Assembly (NCBI RefSeq): GCF_009758175.1
Contig: NZ_WRPM01000072.1
Location: forward strand, 1-57,195
Source of the DNA: Nesterenkonia alkaliphila
Lineage (GTDB): Bacteria > Actinomycetota > Actinomycetes > Actinomycetales > Micrococcaceae
Reading direction: 5' to 3'
DNA length: 57,195 nucleotides
Below, in pieces: positions 26,623-33,716 of this stretch (positions are counted from its first letter, which is position 1; every line of letters starts with the position of its first letter). A model generated the notes under the pieces. That model was not told the origin of the DNA, searched no databases, and worked only from the letters and a program-made list of their open reading frames with translations. Both the position numbers and the translations under genes were made by a program.

Positions 26623-27803
26623 TAAGTATCCACCCAGTCGTTTCCGTAGTAGAGCGCCTCATAGGAGGCCATAGTCTTGCCGATGGCGTGCTGATTGGCC
26701 TTCTCCCGGCTGACCGCGCCCATCGCCGCCCGCTCCACGGGGGATGCGCTGAAGATCTTGTTCAGCTGCTGGGCCAAATGATCGCTGTTATAGGGCTCGA
26801 ACAGGTACCCGTTCTCCCCCTCCACCACCAGATGCGGCAGGGCCAGGGCGTCGGCGAGCACCACCGGCTTGCCTGCGCTCATCGCCTCCAGTGAGACCAG
26901 CGACTGCAGTTCGGCGGTGCCGGGCTGGCAGAACACGTCCGCTGCCAGATAGGCCTCACGGAGGGCGGCGTCGTCGATGTGGCCACGGAAGAGGATCCGC
27001 CCCTCCAGCCCCAGATCGGCGGCCTGCTGGCGCAGCCGGTCCCGCTGCTCGCCATCGCCCACGATCTCCGCGGTGATCTGCAGGGCCGGATCAGTCTTGG
27101 CCACCGCATCAATGAGCACATCCACGTTCTTCTCCACCGCCAGCCGGCCCACGAACAGCACTGTGGGCTTCTCCCGGGCGGGGATGGCCTCCCCCGGTCG
27201 GGGACTGTAGTAGTTCACGTCGATCCCGTTGGACAGCGGCAGCACCTGGTCGAATCCGCCCTTGGCCTTCATGGTCTCCGCTGCCAGCGGGGTGGGGGTG
27301 GTGACCACCGAGGCTTTGCCCATCAGCCGGCCCATATCCCGCCAGGAGTTGCGGGAGACGATGTTCTTGAACCATTGCGGGAACGGCAGGAAAGGGTCCA
27401 GGTTCTCTGGCATGAAGTGGTTGGTGGCGATCAGGCGCACCCGGGCGGCTTCAGCTGCCAGGATCGCTGCCTTGCCGATCATGTAGTGGCACTGTACATG
27501 GATCACATCGGGCTGGACCTGGCTCACCAACCGGCGCATGGCCGGTTCCACCAGCTGCGGCAGGCACAGCCGGAAGTACTCGTGGGTGGGGGCCTTGAAG
27601 GAGCGGAACCGGTGGATGGTGGCCTCCTCCCGGTGCTCCACGGTGTCCGGACCCGGCCCGGGGCGGGCAGCGGCGATGTGGACCTGATGCCCGCGGGCGC
27701 TCATATGCTTGGCCAGCCGGTAGCCGAACACGGCTGCCCCGTTGACATCGGGGGGGTAGGTGTCGGCGGCGATGAGTACGGTCAGCGGCTTGAGCTCGCT
27801 CAC
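26607..27803 (-). CDS. GT4-type glycosyltransferase paired with a phospholipid synthase
   Basis: The 398-residue protein begins with the GT4 signature LIAADTYPPDVNGAAVFGYRLAKHM, has DVIHVQCHYMIGKAAI and VTTPTPLAAETM, and in the C-terminal half FVGRLAVEKNVDVLIDA, IVGDGEQRDRL and ELQSLVSLEAMSAGKPVV with the EX7E motif. It resembles mannosyl/glucosyltransferases acting on diacylglycerol or phosphatidylinositol. Its GTG start overlaps the stop of the CDP-alcohol phosphatidyltransferase (GTGA), so a glycolipid acceptor made by that enzyme is a reasonable inference. Substrates are not shown by sequence. Confidence 0.88.
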   Translation of the reverse strand: MSELKPLTVLIAADTYPPDVNGAAVFGYRLAKHMSARGHQVHIAAARPGPGPDTVEHREEATIHRFRSFKAPTHEYFRLCLPQLVEPAMRRLVSQVQPDVIHVQCHYMIGKAAILAAEAARVRLIATNHFMPENLDPFLPFPQWFKNIVSRNSWRDMGRLMGKASVVTTPTPLAAETMKAKGGFDQVLPLSNGIDVNYYSPRPGEAIPAREKPTVLFVGRLAVEKNVDVLIDAVAKTDPALQITAEIVGDGEQRDRLRQQAADLGLEGRILFRGHIDDAALREAYLAADVFCQPGTAELQSLVSLEAMSAGKPVVLADALALPHLVVEGENGYLFEPYNSDHLAQQLNKIFSASPVERAAMGAVSREKANQHAIGKTMASYEALYYGNDWVDTYQFDW

Positions 27804-28603
27804 TGGACGCGGGCCCTCCTCGGTGCACTACCGGCGCCGGATCCACTGCCCGAGGCGCCCTCAGTGACCAGGGCATCCTGCTCCTGCTGCTCTGCGGGGA
27901 TGCGCGGGACAGCGCCGGTCAGCAGCGGGTCCTGCTGCTCAGCGCTGATGCCGATCCGCGCCCAGGTGCTGCGTTTCCAGGTGTTGATCCCGGCACGGCG
28001 CAGCCGCCAGAACTTGGCCTGGGCCTGGAAGAGATAGTCGATGGAGGCGATGACATGCATGACCACCCCTGCGATCAGCAGCGACTCTGCCACCAGGGGG
28101 AAGAGCCCGTTCAGCCGTTCCTGGAACTCGGGCAGCTGGGCCAGCAGCAGCATCGGCAGGCTGATCATCAGGCAGGCGGTACGCACTTTGCCCATTCCGG
28201 AGACCGAGAGGTGCGGGGTGCCGGCAAAGAACAGCGCAGCATGGGCGAAGAGCACCAGATCAGGGATCAGGATGGCCCAGATGAGCCAATCGGGGGCGAT
28301 CTCGTAGTGCACCAGCGCCAGGGTGACAATGATCATCGCCACTCGGTCCGCCAGTGGGTCCAGCCAGCGGCCCACTGTGGACATCTGGTTGAAGAACCGC
28401 GCGATGAACCCGTCGATCCAGTCGGTGGCGGCGAGCACCACCAACACCCAGAAAGCGGTCATGTACTGGTCTTCGCGCACAAAGTAGACGAAAACGGGGA
28501 CCAGCAGAAACCGCAGCACCGTCACGACGTTCGGCACGGTCCAGAACGTCTGATGCACGGTGTACTCGAAACCCTGACGGGTTCCGGCACCAATGATTCT
28601 CAC
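27800..28603 (-). CDS. CDP-alcohol phosphatidyltransferase family membrane protein
   Basis: The 267-residue protein has about six membrane segments and the full family motif at residues 61-86: D61-W-I-D64-G65-F-I-A68-R69, then G78, D82 and D86. Such enzymes transfer a phosphatidyl group from CDP-diacylglycerol to an alcohol (glycerol-3-phosphate, inositol phosphate or similar); the alcohol is unknown. The C-terminal ~70 residues form a hydrophilic, Gln/Glu/Ala-rich extension not typical of PgsA. It is translationally coupled to a GT4 glycosyltransferase, hinting at a glycophospholipid. Confidence 0.9.
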   Translation of the reverse strand: MRIIGAGTRQGFEYTVHQTFWTVPNVVTVLRFLLVPVFVYFVREDQYMTAFWVLVVLAATDWIDGFIARFFNQMSTVGRWLDPLADRVAMIIVTLALVHYEIAPDWLIWAILIPDLVLFAHAALFFAGTPHLSVSGMGKVRTACLMISLPMLLLAQLPEFQERLNGLFPLVAESLLIAGVVMHVIASIDYLFQAQAKFWRLRRAGINTWKRSTWARIGISAEQQDPLLTGAVPRIPAEQQEQDALVTEGASGSGSGAGSAPRRARVQ

Positions 28604-28612
28604 CCGGTTAGT

Positions 28613-29506
28613 CTATTTCTTGATCAGCTCACGCAGAAAGGCCCCGGCTGCCGCAGTGGCTCCGCCAGCCACCGCCAGCGGCTTCCAGCGCTGGGCGAGG
28701 AAGCTCTTGGCGTCCTGGGCCCTCTCCGCGCCCTGCCGCTGGGGTCCGGACCCGCTGGGCTGGGGCGCGGCAGGCTCCTTGGCGGCAGATAGCGGTTCAC
28801 TGGCCAGCTCATCATCCGCCGGCTTCTTCTTGGGGAACCGGCTGCGCAGCTGGTCCTGCAGCCCGGCGATGTGATCGCGGCGCAGCGCGGTGCGGCGCAG
28901 CAGCTCCGAGTAACTGGGCTGCTGGGGCTGCCCTGCACCGGGGGTCTTGGCCTCGCGCTTCTTCTGCTCGGCTACCTGGCGCTTGGCCTCAGCCTTGGCT
29001 CGGCGCTTCGCCTCGTCCTCACGGTCCAGGGAGCGGGGGTCAAAATCGGTGCCTTCCCGCGCCACGCCGAGGTCCAGACGGAAGCCGCGGATCGCATCCT
29101 CAGGCTTCAGCGGCATGGCTTTTTTGAGCTTGAGCATCCCGATCAGCGCGAAGAGCGCAGCGATCAGCAGAAAGGCCCCAGCTACGGTGAGCGCAGCGAG
29201 CCAGAGGGCCAGTCCTGCGGCGTGCAGACCTGCGATGGCCGCCACGATCAGTGCCACCACCAGGAAGGTGAGGAACACCAGGCCCACCACCATCAGCGCA
29301 GCGGCGATACCGGCTGCGATCCCCTTGGCCTTCATCTGGGCCACGGCCAGGGTGATCTCGTCGTTGATCTGTTTCGGTCCCAGTCGCACCAGAACCTTGG
29401 CGATCTCGAACAGCGAAGGTTTCGGTGCCGTGCCCTTGGTGTGCTGCGCCAAGACAGCGCCTCCATCCATAGTTGAGAAGCGGTTAATCACGTCCCAAAC
29501 TACCAC
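28613..29506 (-). CDS. Holin superfamily III-like actinobacterial membrane protein
   Basis: The 297-residue protein has two pairs of hydrophobic segments at about residues 60-125 (IAAGIAAALMVVGLVFLTFLVV... and LALWLAALTVAGAFLLIAALF), matching the putative Holin-X / phage_holin_3_6 family, which in actinobacteria is a chromosomal housekeeping protein rather than a phage lysis gene. A long basic and Ala-rich tail follows, with a last hydrophobic segment at the C-terminus. The start is uncertain: GTG 29506 or ATG 29470. TATGCT lies nine bases before 29506. It lies 9 bases upstream of the CDP-alcohol transferase gene. Confidence 0.75.
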   Translation of the reverse strand: MVVWDVINRFSTMDGGAVLAQHTKGTAPKPSLFEIAKVLVRLGPKQINDEITLAVAQMKAKGIAAGIAAALMVVGLVFLTFLVVALIVAAIAGLHAAGLALWLAALTVAGAFLLIAALFALIGMLKLKKAMPLKPEDAIRGFRLDLGVAREGTDFDPRSLDREDEAKRRAKAEAKRQVAEQKKREAKTPGAGQPQQPSYSELLRRTALRRDHIAGLQDQLRSRFPKKKPADDELASEPLSAAKEPAAPQPSGSGPQRQGAERAQDAKSFLAQRWKPLAVAGGATAAAGAFLRELIKK

Positions 29507-29550
29507 CTACTGCCTAGCATAGGGTCCCCCGCGGGCTCAGCACGGCACAG

Positions 29551-29556
29551 TAGAAT
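29551..29556 (+). promoter_or_regulatory. -10 box of a leaderless TM2-protein transcript
   Basis: TAGAAT, a close match to the TANNNT consensus, ends 7 bases before the ATG at 29564. There is no Shine-Dalgarno sequence. Confidence 0.65.
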
Positions 29557-29563
29557 CTTAGGT

Positions 29564-30010
29564 ATGGCCGGTGTCTATGATCTCGACGAGCTCTACGCCA
29601 ACACCTATACCGAGGAGGACCGGCGGGCTTTCGAGAACCAGCCTGAGTCGGCCAAGAAGTTTCTGATCGCCTGGGCTCTGGCGCTGTTCCTGGGGCCGGT
29701 GGGTGCCCAGCGCTACTATCTGGGCTATATCCCCACCGCGGTGCTGAAGACCGCACTGTGCTGTGGCGGAGCGGTGTTTATGGCTCTGGGACTGGCCAAT
29801 ATCGGCTTGGCACTACTCGCAGTAGTGGGCGCTTGGACCGTGATTGACCTGTTCCTGCTGCTCTCCGGGACTATGCGGGATCAGGCGGACCACCGGCTGT
29901 CCGGCTATACCCGCTACGGCGGGATCTGCGCCGCCCTGACTGTGCTGGTCCTGGTGGGCTGGTTGGTCCTCGCCCTGGTCATCGGCACCAGCGCCGGCGT
30001 GGCGGGCTAA
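29564..30010 (+). CDS. TM2-domain membrane protein
   Basis: The 148-residue protein has a ~30-residue hydrophilic N-terminus and a TM2 domain: SAKKFLIAWALALFLGPVGAQRYYLGY (two helices with a Gly/Arg/Tyr turn), then more hydrophobic segments (VLKTALCCGGAVFMALGL, LALLAVVGAWTVIDLFLL, and one at the C-terminus). TM2 proteins are small membrane proteins of unknown biochemical role. It is divergent from the holin-like gene and convergent with the siderophore-interacting protein gene (4-base overlap). Confidence 0.82.
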   Translation: MAGVYDLDELYANTYTEEDRRAFENQPESAKKFLIAWALALFLGPVGAQRYYLGYIPTAVLKTALCCGGAVFMALGLANIGLALLAVVGAWTVIDLFLLLSGTMRDQADHRLSGYTRYGGICAALTVLVLVGWLVLALVIGTSAGVAG

Positions 30011-30882
30011 GCCTCCGGGTCGATCCTGCCCAGGGGTGTGCGTTTCTCAGCCTGGAACTGGTCCTCCACTCGACCATAGGCCCAGTAGGCCGACAGCGAC
30101 ATGCCCTTGCGGGGAAGGCCGCGCTGCTCCACCAGCAGCCTGCGGATCAGTTTCATCTGCTCCCGCTCGCCGTGGATGAAAACCTGCACATCACCGGCAG
30201 GGATCTCCAGGGCCTGCAGGTACTCTGCCAGCGCAGCGGATTCTGGAGTGAACTCCCCCCGGTGCAGCCAGGTCAGCTCCACTCCCGGGGGAACGCTCAG
30301 CGGCACCTCCTCACTGCTGTCCCGCACTTCCAGTACCACGGCGCCGCGGGCCTGCTCCCCCAGCCCCTCCAATGCAGCTGAGATGGCAGGAAGAGCCGAC
30401 TCATCCCCAGCGATGAGGTGGAAGTCGGCCTCGGGGCGCGGAGAGTAGCCGGAGCCGGGGCCGAAGAAGCTGATGACGTCTCCCGGCTGGGCATGGGCCG
30501 CCCAGGGGCCGGCAATGCCCTGGTCTCCGTGGATCACGAAGTCCACCCAGATCTGCCGGTTCTCCCAATCGATGTGGCGGATGGTGTAGGTCCTGGTCAC
30601 CGGCATCAGCTCAGGGGCCAACTGTTCGCGCAGTGTTTCCATGTCATAAGGCCGGGACAGCTCCAGCGCTGGGTCGGCGAAGAGCAGCTTGATGTACTGG
30701 TCGGTATCAGCCTTGAACTCGATATCGCCGAACTGTTCCCCGCCGAGCACCACTCGCACCATATGCGGGGTCAGCTGTTCGGTGCGCACCACCTTCAGCA
30801 TTCGTTGGACCCGGGGTTTCCGGGCGGGCCTGGGGGCCGCAGGCGGTGTGGTTTCAGAGGTGGTGGTGGGATCAGCAGTCAT
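30007..30882 (-). CDS. Siderophore-interacting protein (FAD-dependent ferric reductase family)
   Basis: The 291-residue protein matches the ViuB/SIP family, which releases iron from imported siderophores by reduction. It has the FAD-binding segment PVTRTYTIRHIDWENRQIWVDFVIHG (key R-x-Y-T-I), PGDVISFFGPGSGY, LIAGDESALPAI and the C-terminal SAYWAYGRVED. There is a ~25-residue Pro/Thr-rich N-terminal extension. No siderophore uptake genes are adjacent. TAGGGT seven bases before the ATG suggests a leaderless mRNA. Confidence 0.92.
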   Translation of the reverse strand: MTADPTTTSETTPPAAPRPARKPRVQRMLKVVRTEQLTPHMVRVVLGGEQFGDIEFKADTDQYIKLLFADPALELSRPYDMETLREQLAPELMPVTRTYTIRHIDWENRQIWVDFVIHGDQGIAGPWAAHAQPGDVISFFGPGSGYSPRPEADFHLIAGDESALPAISAALEGLGEQARGAVVLEVRDSSEEVPLSVPPGVELTWLHRGEFTPESAALAEYLQALEIPAGDVQVFIHGEREQMKLIRRLLVEQRGLPRKGMSLSAYWAYGRVEDQFQAEKRTPLGRIDPEA

Positions 30883-30889
30883 GCCTCAC

Positions 30890-30895
30890 ACCCTA
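30890..30895 (-). promoter_or_regulatory. -10 box of a leaderless SIP transcript
   Basis: TAGGGT on the minus strand ends 7 bases before the ATG at 30882. Confidence 0.5.
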
Positions 30896-30971
30896 CAAGA
30901 TAGGTCCACCTTAGTCCGTTACGTGAGAGAAAGGCACCATAAACCGCATCGGTGAGTACCCGAGGAAATAA

Positions 30972-30992
30972 CTTGAGCGGAGTTGACTCAAG
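30972..30992 (+). promoter_or_regulatory. HAIR element (HspR operator) upstream of hsp20
   Basis: CTTGAGC (30972-30978) and ACTCAAG (30986-30992) are separated by seven bases, matching the HspR-associated inverted repeat CTTGAGT-N7-ACTCAAG at 13 of 14 positions. HspR represses dnaK, clpB and hsp20 (acr2) in actinobacteria. It lies 113 bases upstream of the hsp20 start. Confidence 0.85.
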
Positions 30993-31011
30993 TTGTGGGA
31001 ATAGCTGGGCC

Positions 31012-31022
31012 GGCGTCGTCGT
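31012..31022 (-). repeat. Intergenic copy of the ACGACGACGCC motif (hsp20 leader)
   Basis: An exact copy lies 19 bases downstream of the HAIR element in noncoding DNA before hsp20. It shares its flank (AGAACGACGACGCC on the minus strand) with the other intergenic copy at 18396. Confidence 0.6.
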
Positions 31023-31027
31023 TCTCA

Positions 31028-31056
31028 ATCAGTGACAGTGCTGAGGTGGCACTGAT
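31028..31056 (+). other. Nested inverted repeats in the hsp20 leader
   Basis: ATCAGTG (31028-31034) pairs with CACTGAT (31050-31056), and CAGTGC (31036-31041) pairs with GCACTG (31049-31054). The two pairings compete, so the leader could switch between two hairpins, or this could be a second operator. Confidence 0.4.
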
Positions 31057-31075
31057 CTCACCGTTGTAGGTGATG

Positions 31076-31097
31076 AGTTGCTTTTGCGAAAGGAGCT
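31076..31097 (+). promoter_or_regulatory. Candidate RNA thermometer over the hsp20 ribosome-binding site
   Basis: AGTT (31076-31079) and CTTTT (31081-31085), with one bulged G between, can pair with AAAGG (31089-31093) and AGCT (31094-31097) around a GCG loop. The stem has nine pairs including two G-U and covers the whole Shine-Dalgarno AAAGGAG. A U-run facing the Shine-Dalgarno sequence resembles fourU thermometers of small heat-shock genes. Confidence 0.5.
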
Positions 31098-31105
31098 GAT
31101 TACTG

Positions 31106-31585
31106 ATGATCAACACCCCTCTGACCCGCTTGGATCCCTTCTCCGTGTTTGACGACATGGTGCGCTCGATCCGCAGCCCGCTGGCCCAGGAGGTCCAGCG
31201 CAACTCCGGGTTCGTACCTGCGGTGGACGCTCACCGGGACGGCGAGAACCTGGTGCTGCAGGCCGATCTGCCCGGCATCGACCCGGAGAACGATGTCTCG
31301 GTGGAGCTGACTGGCCGCACACTGACCATCTCCGGGGAACGGCGCAGCCAGACCGAGGCGGAGGGACTGCGCGAGGTGCGCTACGGCAGCTTCTCCCGCA
31401 CCGTGACTCTGCCCGCGGATGTGGACGAGAACTCCATCACCGCCGAGTACACCCATGGTGTGCTGAAGGTCGTGGTGCCCGGTGTCTACGCCGAGGAGAA
31501 GCCGCACCGGATCAGGATCTCCTCCAGCGGCGCCGAGGCCACCGAAGTCTCCGGCCAGGAGGAGAAGAAGGAGATCGACGCCTGA
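31106..31585 (+). CDS. Hsp20 / alpha-crystallin small heat-shock protein
   Basis: The 159-residue protein begins MINTPLTRLDPFSVFDDMV and contains an alpha-crystallin domain at about residues 38-140: AVDAHRDGENLVLQADLPGI, LTGRTLTISGERR, FSRTVTLPADVDENSITAEY and HGVLKVVVPG. Small heat-shock proteins hold unfolding proteins in a refoldable state in the cytoplasm. A HAIR element and a hairpin over the ribosome-binding site suggest repression by HspR plus temperature-dependent translation. It stands alone, followed by an intrinsic terminator. Confidence 0.95.
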   Translation: MINTPLTRLDPFSVFDDMVRSIRSPLAQEVQRNSGFVPAVDAHRDGENLVLQADLPGIDPENDVSVELTGRTLTISGERRSQTEAEGLREVRYGSFSRTVTLPADVDENSITAEYTHGVLKVVVPGVYAEEKPHRIRISSSGAEATEVSGQEEKKEIDA

Positions 31586-31614
31586 GCCTGCTCCACCCCC
31601 AGCTCAGGCACACT

Positions 31615-31643
31615 ACGGGGTCGCCCTCTGGCGGCCCCGTTTC
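31615..31643 (+). terminator. Terminator after hsp20
   Basis: ACGGGGTCGCC and GGCGGCCCCGT form an 11-bp stem (one T-G pair) with loop CTCT, followed by TTTCC, 30 bases after the hsp20 stop. It may also serve the convergent LOG gene. Confidence 0.8.
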
Positions 31644-32216
31644 CTATGCCGGCTCGAAGTGCCTGATCTCCCAGCCGCGCAGCTTGCCGATGAGCTCCTC
31701 AGGCTCCTCCGCGATGACCAGGGCGTCCCGGCGCCAGGCGGCGATGAAGCCTTCGCTGACCTGGTGATCAATCATCTCCAGCAGCGGGTCCCAGAACCCT
31801 TTGGTGTTGTAGAGCGCCACCGGCTTGCTGTGGATGCCCAGGTACTGCCAGGTCCAGACCTCAAAGAGCTCTTCTAGGGTCCCCATCCCGCCGGGCAGGG
31901 CCACGAAGGCATCGCCCAGTTCCCCGAGCCGGGCTTTGCGCACATGCATATCAGGCACCACATGCAGATCGGTGACTCCGCGGTGGGCCACCTCGCGCTC
32001 CACCAGCACCTCGGGGATCACCCCGGTGACTTCTCCCCCAGCCTCCAGCGCGGAGTCCGCGATCTGGCCCATCAGCCCGACTTTGCCGCCGCCGTAGACC
32101 ACCCCTATGCCCGCACGGGCCAGGGCTGCGCCCAGCTCCCGGACCTCCTGCTGATAGGTGAGGTCATGTCCAGAAGCCCCGCCGGTGAACACCGTAATCC
32201 GCTTGAGCTCAGTCAC
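31644..32216 (-). CDS. LOG-family protein (cytokinin riboside 5'-monophosphate phosphoribohydrolase type)
   Basis: The 190-residue protein carries the LOG (TIGR00730) signature PGGMGTLEE, preceded by MHVRKARLGELGDAFVALPGG, and a Rossmann-like start ITVFTGGASG with YGGGKVGLMG. LOG enzymes hydrolyse N6-modified AMP to a free base and ribose phosphate; in bacteria the physiological substrate is often unclear. GTG 32216 is used; TAGGAT six bases upstream suggests a leaderless mRNA. It is convergent with hsp20. Confidence 0.92.
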   Translation of the reverse strand: MTELKRITVFTGGASGHDLTYQQEVRELGAALARAGIGVVYGGGKVGLMGQIADSALEAGGEVTGVIPEVLVEREVAHRGVTDLHVVPDMHVRKARLGELGDAFVALPGGMGTLEELFEVWTWQYLGIHSKPVALYNTKGFWDPLLEMIDHQVSEGFIAAWRRDALVIAEEPEELIGKLRGWEIRHFEPA

Positions 32217-32222
32217 GCCACC

Positions 32223-32228
32223 ATCCTA
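32223..32228 (-). promoter_or_regulatory. -10 box of a leaderless LOG transcript
   Basis: TAGGAT on the minus strand ends 6 bases before the GTG at 32216, immediately downstream of the tRNA-Asn terminator. Confidence 0.5.
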
Positions 32229-32230
32229 AT

Positions 32231-32269
32231 AAAAAGAACAGAGGCCCCAGTCGCGATGACTGAGGCCTC
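32231..32269 (-). terminator. Terminator of the tRNA-Asn gene
   Basis: GAGGCC-T-CAGTC pairs with GACTG-G-GGCCTC on the minus strand (12 bp with one wobble, loop of five), followed by TGTTCTTTTT. It begins seven bases after the tRNA. Confidence 0.85.
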
Positions 32270-32275
32270 CGGCTG

Positions 32276-32347
32276 CTCCCCCGGCTGGACTCGAACCAGC
32301 AACCACTCGATTAACAGTCGAGTGCTCTGCCATTGAGCTACGGAGGA
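32276..32347 (-). tRNA. tRNA-Asn (GUU)
   Basis: The 72-nt gene folds as a cloverleaf with 7-bp acceptor (TCCTCCG with CGGGGGA), D-arm TAGCTCAATGGCAGAGC, anticodon loop ACTGTTAAT (anticodon GTT) and T-arm GGTTCGAGTCC; discriminator G. No CCA is encoded. The 5' end is close to the promoter of the divergent purU gene. Confidence 0.95.
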
Positions 32348-32394
32348 ATGGACCTAGAAATCTTAGCAGGGAACATGCCCAGGAGAAAAATCCG

Positions 32395-32400
32395 TAAGAT
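32395..32400 (+). promoter_or_regulatory. -10 box of a leaderless purU transcript
   Basis: TAAGAT ends 7 bases before the GTG at 32408, where PurU homology begins. It supports GTG 32408 over the longer in-frame starts. Confidence 0.6.
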
Positions 32401-32407
32401 GTGGCGG

Positions 32408-33271
32408 GTGAGCCAACGCCCTGACATCGCCCGCCTGATCATCTCCTGCCCCGACCAGCACGGCATCGTCGCTGCAGTCTCCGAGCTGATCGCAGAGCTC
32501 GGCGGGAACATCATCGCCCTGGACCAGTATTCCACCGGCTTGGAGGGCGGGCGGTTCTTCCAGCGCACGGTATTCCATCTGCCGGGGTTCGCCCAGCGAC
32601 GCAATGAGATCGAACAGACCGTCCGCGAGCGCCTGGCGGGGCCCTTCGCTATGGAGTTCAAGCTCACTGACGCCGCTGCGCCCAAGCGGGTGGCGATCTT
32701 CGCCTCCAAGACCGACCACTGCCTGCTGGACCTGCTCTGGCGCCACCGCCGCGGGGAGCTGCCGATGGAGATCCCGGTGGTGATCTCCAACCATCCGGAC
32801 CTGGAGGAGGACGTCCGCCGGTTCGGCATCGACTACGTCCACGTTCCGGTGCAGAAGGACAACAAATCAGCCGCAGAGGCCCAGCATCTGGAGATCCTGC
32901 GCGGCCGGGTGGATCTGGTGGTGCTGGCTCGCTATATGCAGATCCTCTCCCCTGAGTTCCTGGAGGAGGTCGCAGTGCCGGTGATCAATATCCACCACAG
33001 CTTCCTGCCTGCCTTCATCGGCGCCGGCCCCTACCAGAAGGCCAAGGACCGCGGGGTCAAGCTGATCGGGGCCACGGCACATTACGTCACCGAGGACCTG
33101 GACGAGGGTCCGATCATCGAACAGGATGTCATCCGGGTCTCCCACGCCGACGACGTCGCCCAGTTGACCCGCTACGGTGCCGATGTGGAGCGCGCGGTGC
33201 TCTCCCGTGCCGTGAAATGGCACTGTGAGGACCGGGTCATCCGCGATAACAACACCACGATTGTCTTCTGA
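32408..33271 (+). CDS. purU: Formyltetrahydrofolate deformylase
   Basis: PurU hydrolyses 10-formyl-THF to formate and THF, balancing one-carbon units. The 287-residue product has an N-terminal ACT domain (ARLIISCPDQHGIVAAVSELI) and a formyltransferase-type domain with RVAIFASKTDHCLLDLLWR, VVISNHPDL, LVVLARYMQILS, VINIHHSFLPAFIGAGPY and GATAHYVTEDLDEGPIIEQD, which include the catalytic Asn-His-Asp set. The frame is open to 32333, but GTG 32408 gives the family length and has a -10 box at the leaderless spacing. Confidence 0.95.
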   Translation: MSQRPDIARLIISCPDQHGIVAAVSELIAELGGNIIALDQYSTGLEGGRFFQRTVFHLPGFAQRRNEIEQTVRERLAGPFAMEFKLTDAAAPKRVAIFASKTDHCLLDLLWRHRRGELPMEIPVVISNHPDLEEDVRRFGIDYVHVPVQKDNKSAAEAQHLEILRGRVDLVVLARYMQILSPEFLEEVAVPVINIHHSFLPAFIGAGPYQKAKDRGVKLIGATAHYVTEDLDEGPIIEQDVIRVSHADDVAQLTRYGADVERAVLSRAVKWHCEDRVIRDNNTTIVF

Positions 33272-33281
33272 GGCCTAAGGT

Positions 33282-33698
33282 ATGGCTATTTTTCGTAAGG
33301 GCACAGTTCCCTCAGCGGCTCAGCTGGCCGGCCTCTACAATGCGGTGGGGTGGAGCACCTACACCAAGGATCCCGCCCAGTTGGAGCGGGCCGTATCGGG
33401 TTCAGCCCTGGTCATCACCGCCTGGGAGAAAAAGGAGCTGCTGGGGCTGGCCCGGGTGATCTCCGACGGCGAGACTATCGCCTATCTGCAGGACATCCTG
33501 GTCCACCCTGAGCACCAGCGCCGCGGAATCGGTCGCGAGCTGTTCATCCGCGCCATCACCCCCTTCGCCCACGTGCGCCAGAAGGTGCTGATCACCGATG
33601 ATGAACCGGGCCAGCGAGCATTCTATGAATCGCTGGGGTTCACCGAGACCCGTGACGTCCGCGGGGCGGGGCTGCGCACCTTCATCCGCTTCGACTGA
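33282..33698 (+). CDS. GNAT-family N-acetyltransferase
   Basis: The 138-residue protein has the GNAT core: LGLARVISDGETIAYLQDILVHPEHQRRGIGRELF (acetyl-CoA loop QRRGIG) and EPGQRAFYESLGFTE. It resembles small acetyltransferases acting on small molecules. It begins 10 bases after purU and is probably in the same transcript. Substrate unknown. Confidence 0.88.
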   Translation: MAIFRKGTVPSAAQLAGLYNAVGWSTYTKDPAQLERAVSGSALVITAWEKKELLGLARVISDGETIAYLQDILVHPEHQRRGIGRELFIRAITPFAHVRQKVLITDDEPGQRAFYESLGFTETRDVRGAGLRTFIRFD

Positions 33699-33716
33699 TC
33701 AGCAACTGGGCGCGTT

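Noticed and set aside
28613-29506. Prophage marker (holin)
   Set aside because: The holin superfamily III-like gene is a standard actinobacterial chromosomal gene and no other phage genes are near.
30895-30911. A DtxR/IdeR iron box upstream of the siderophore-interacting protein gene
   Set aside because: AGGT and ACCT half-sites are only two bases apart instead of seven, so the spacing does not fit.
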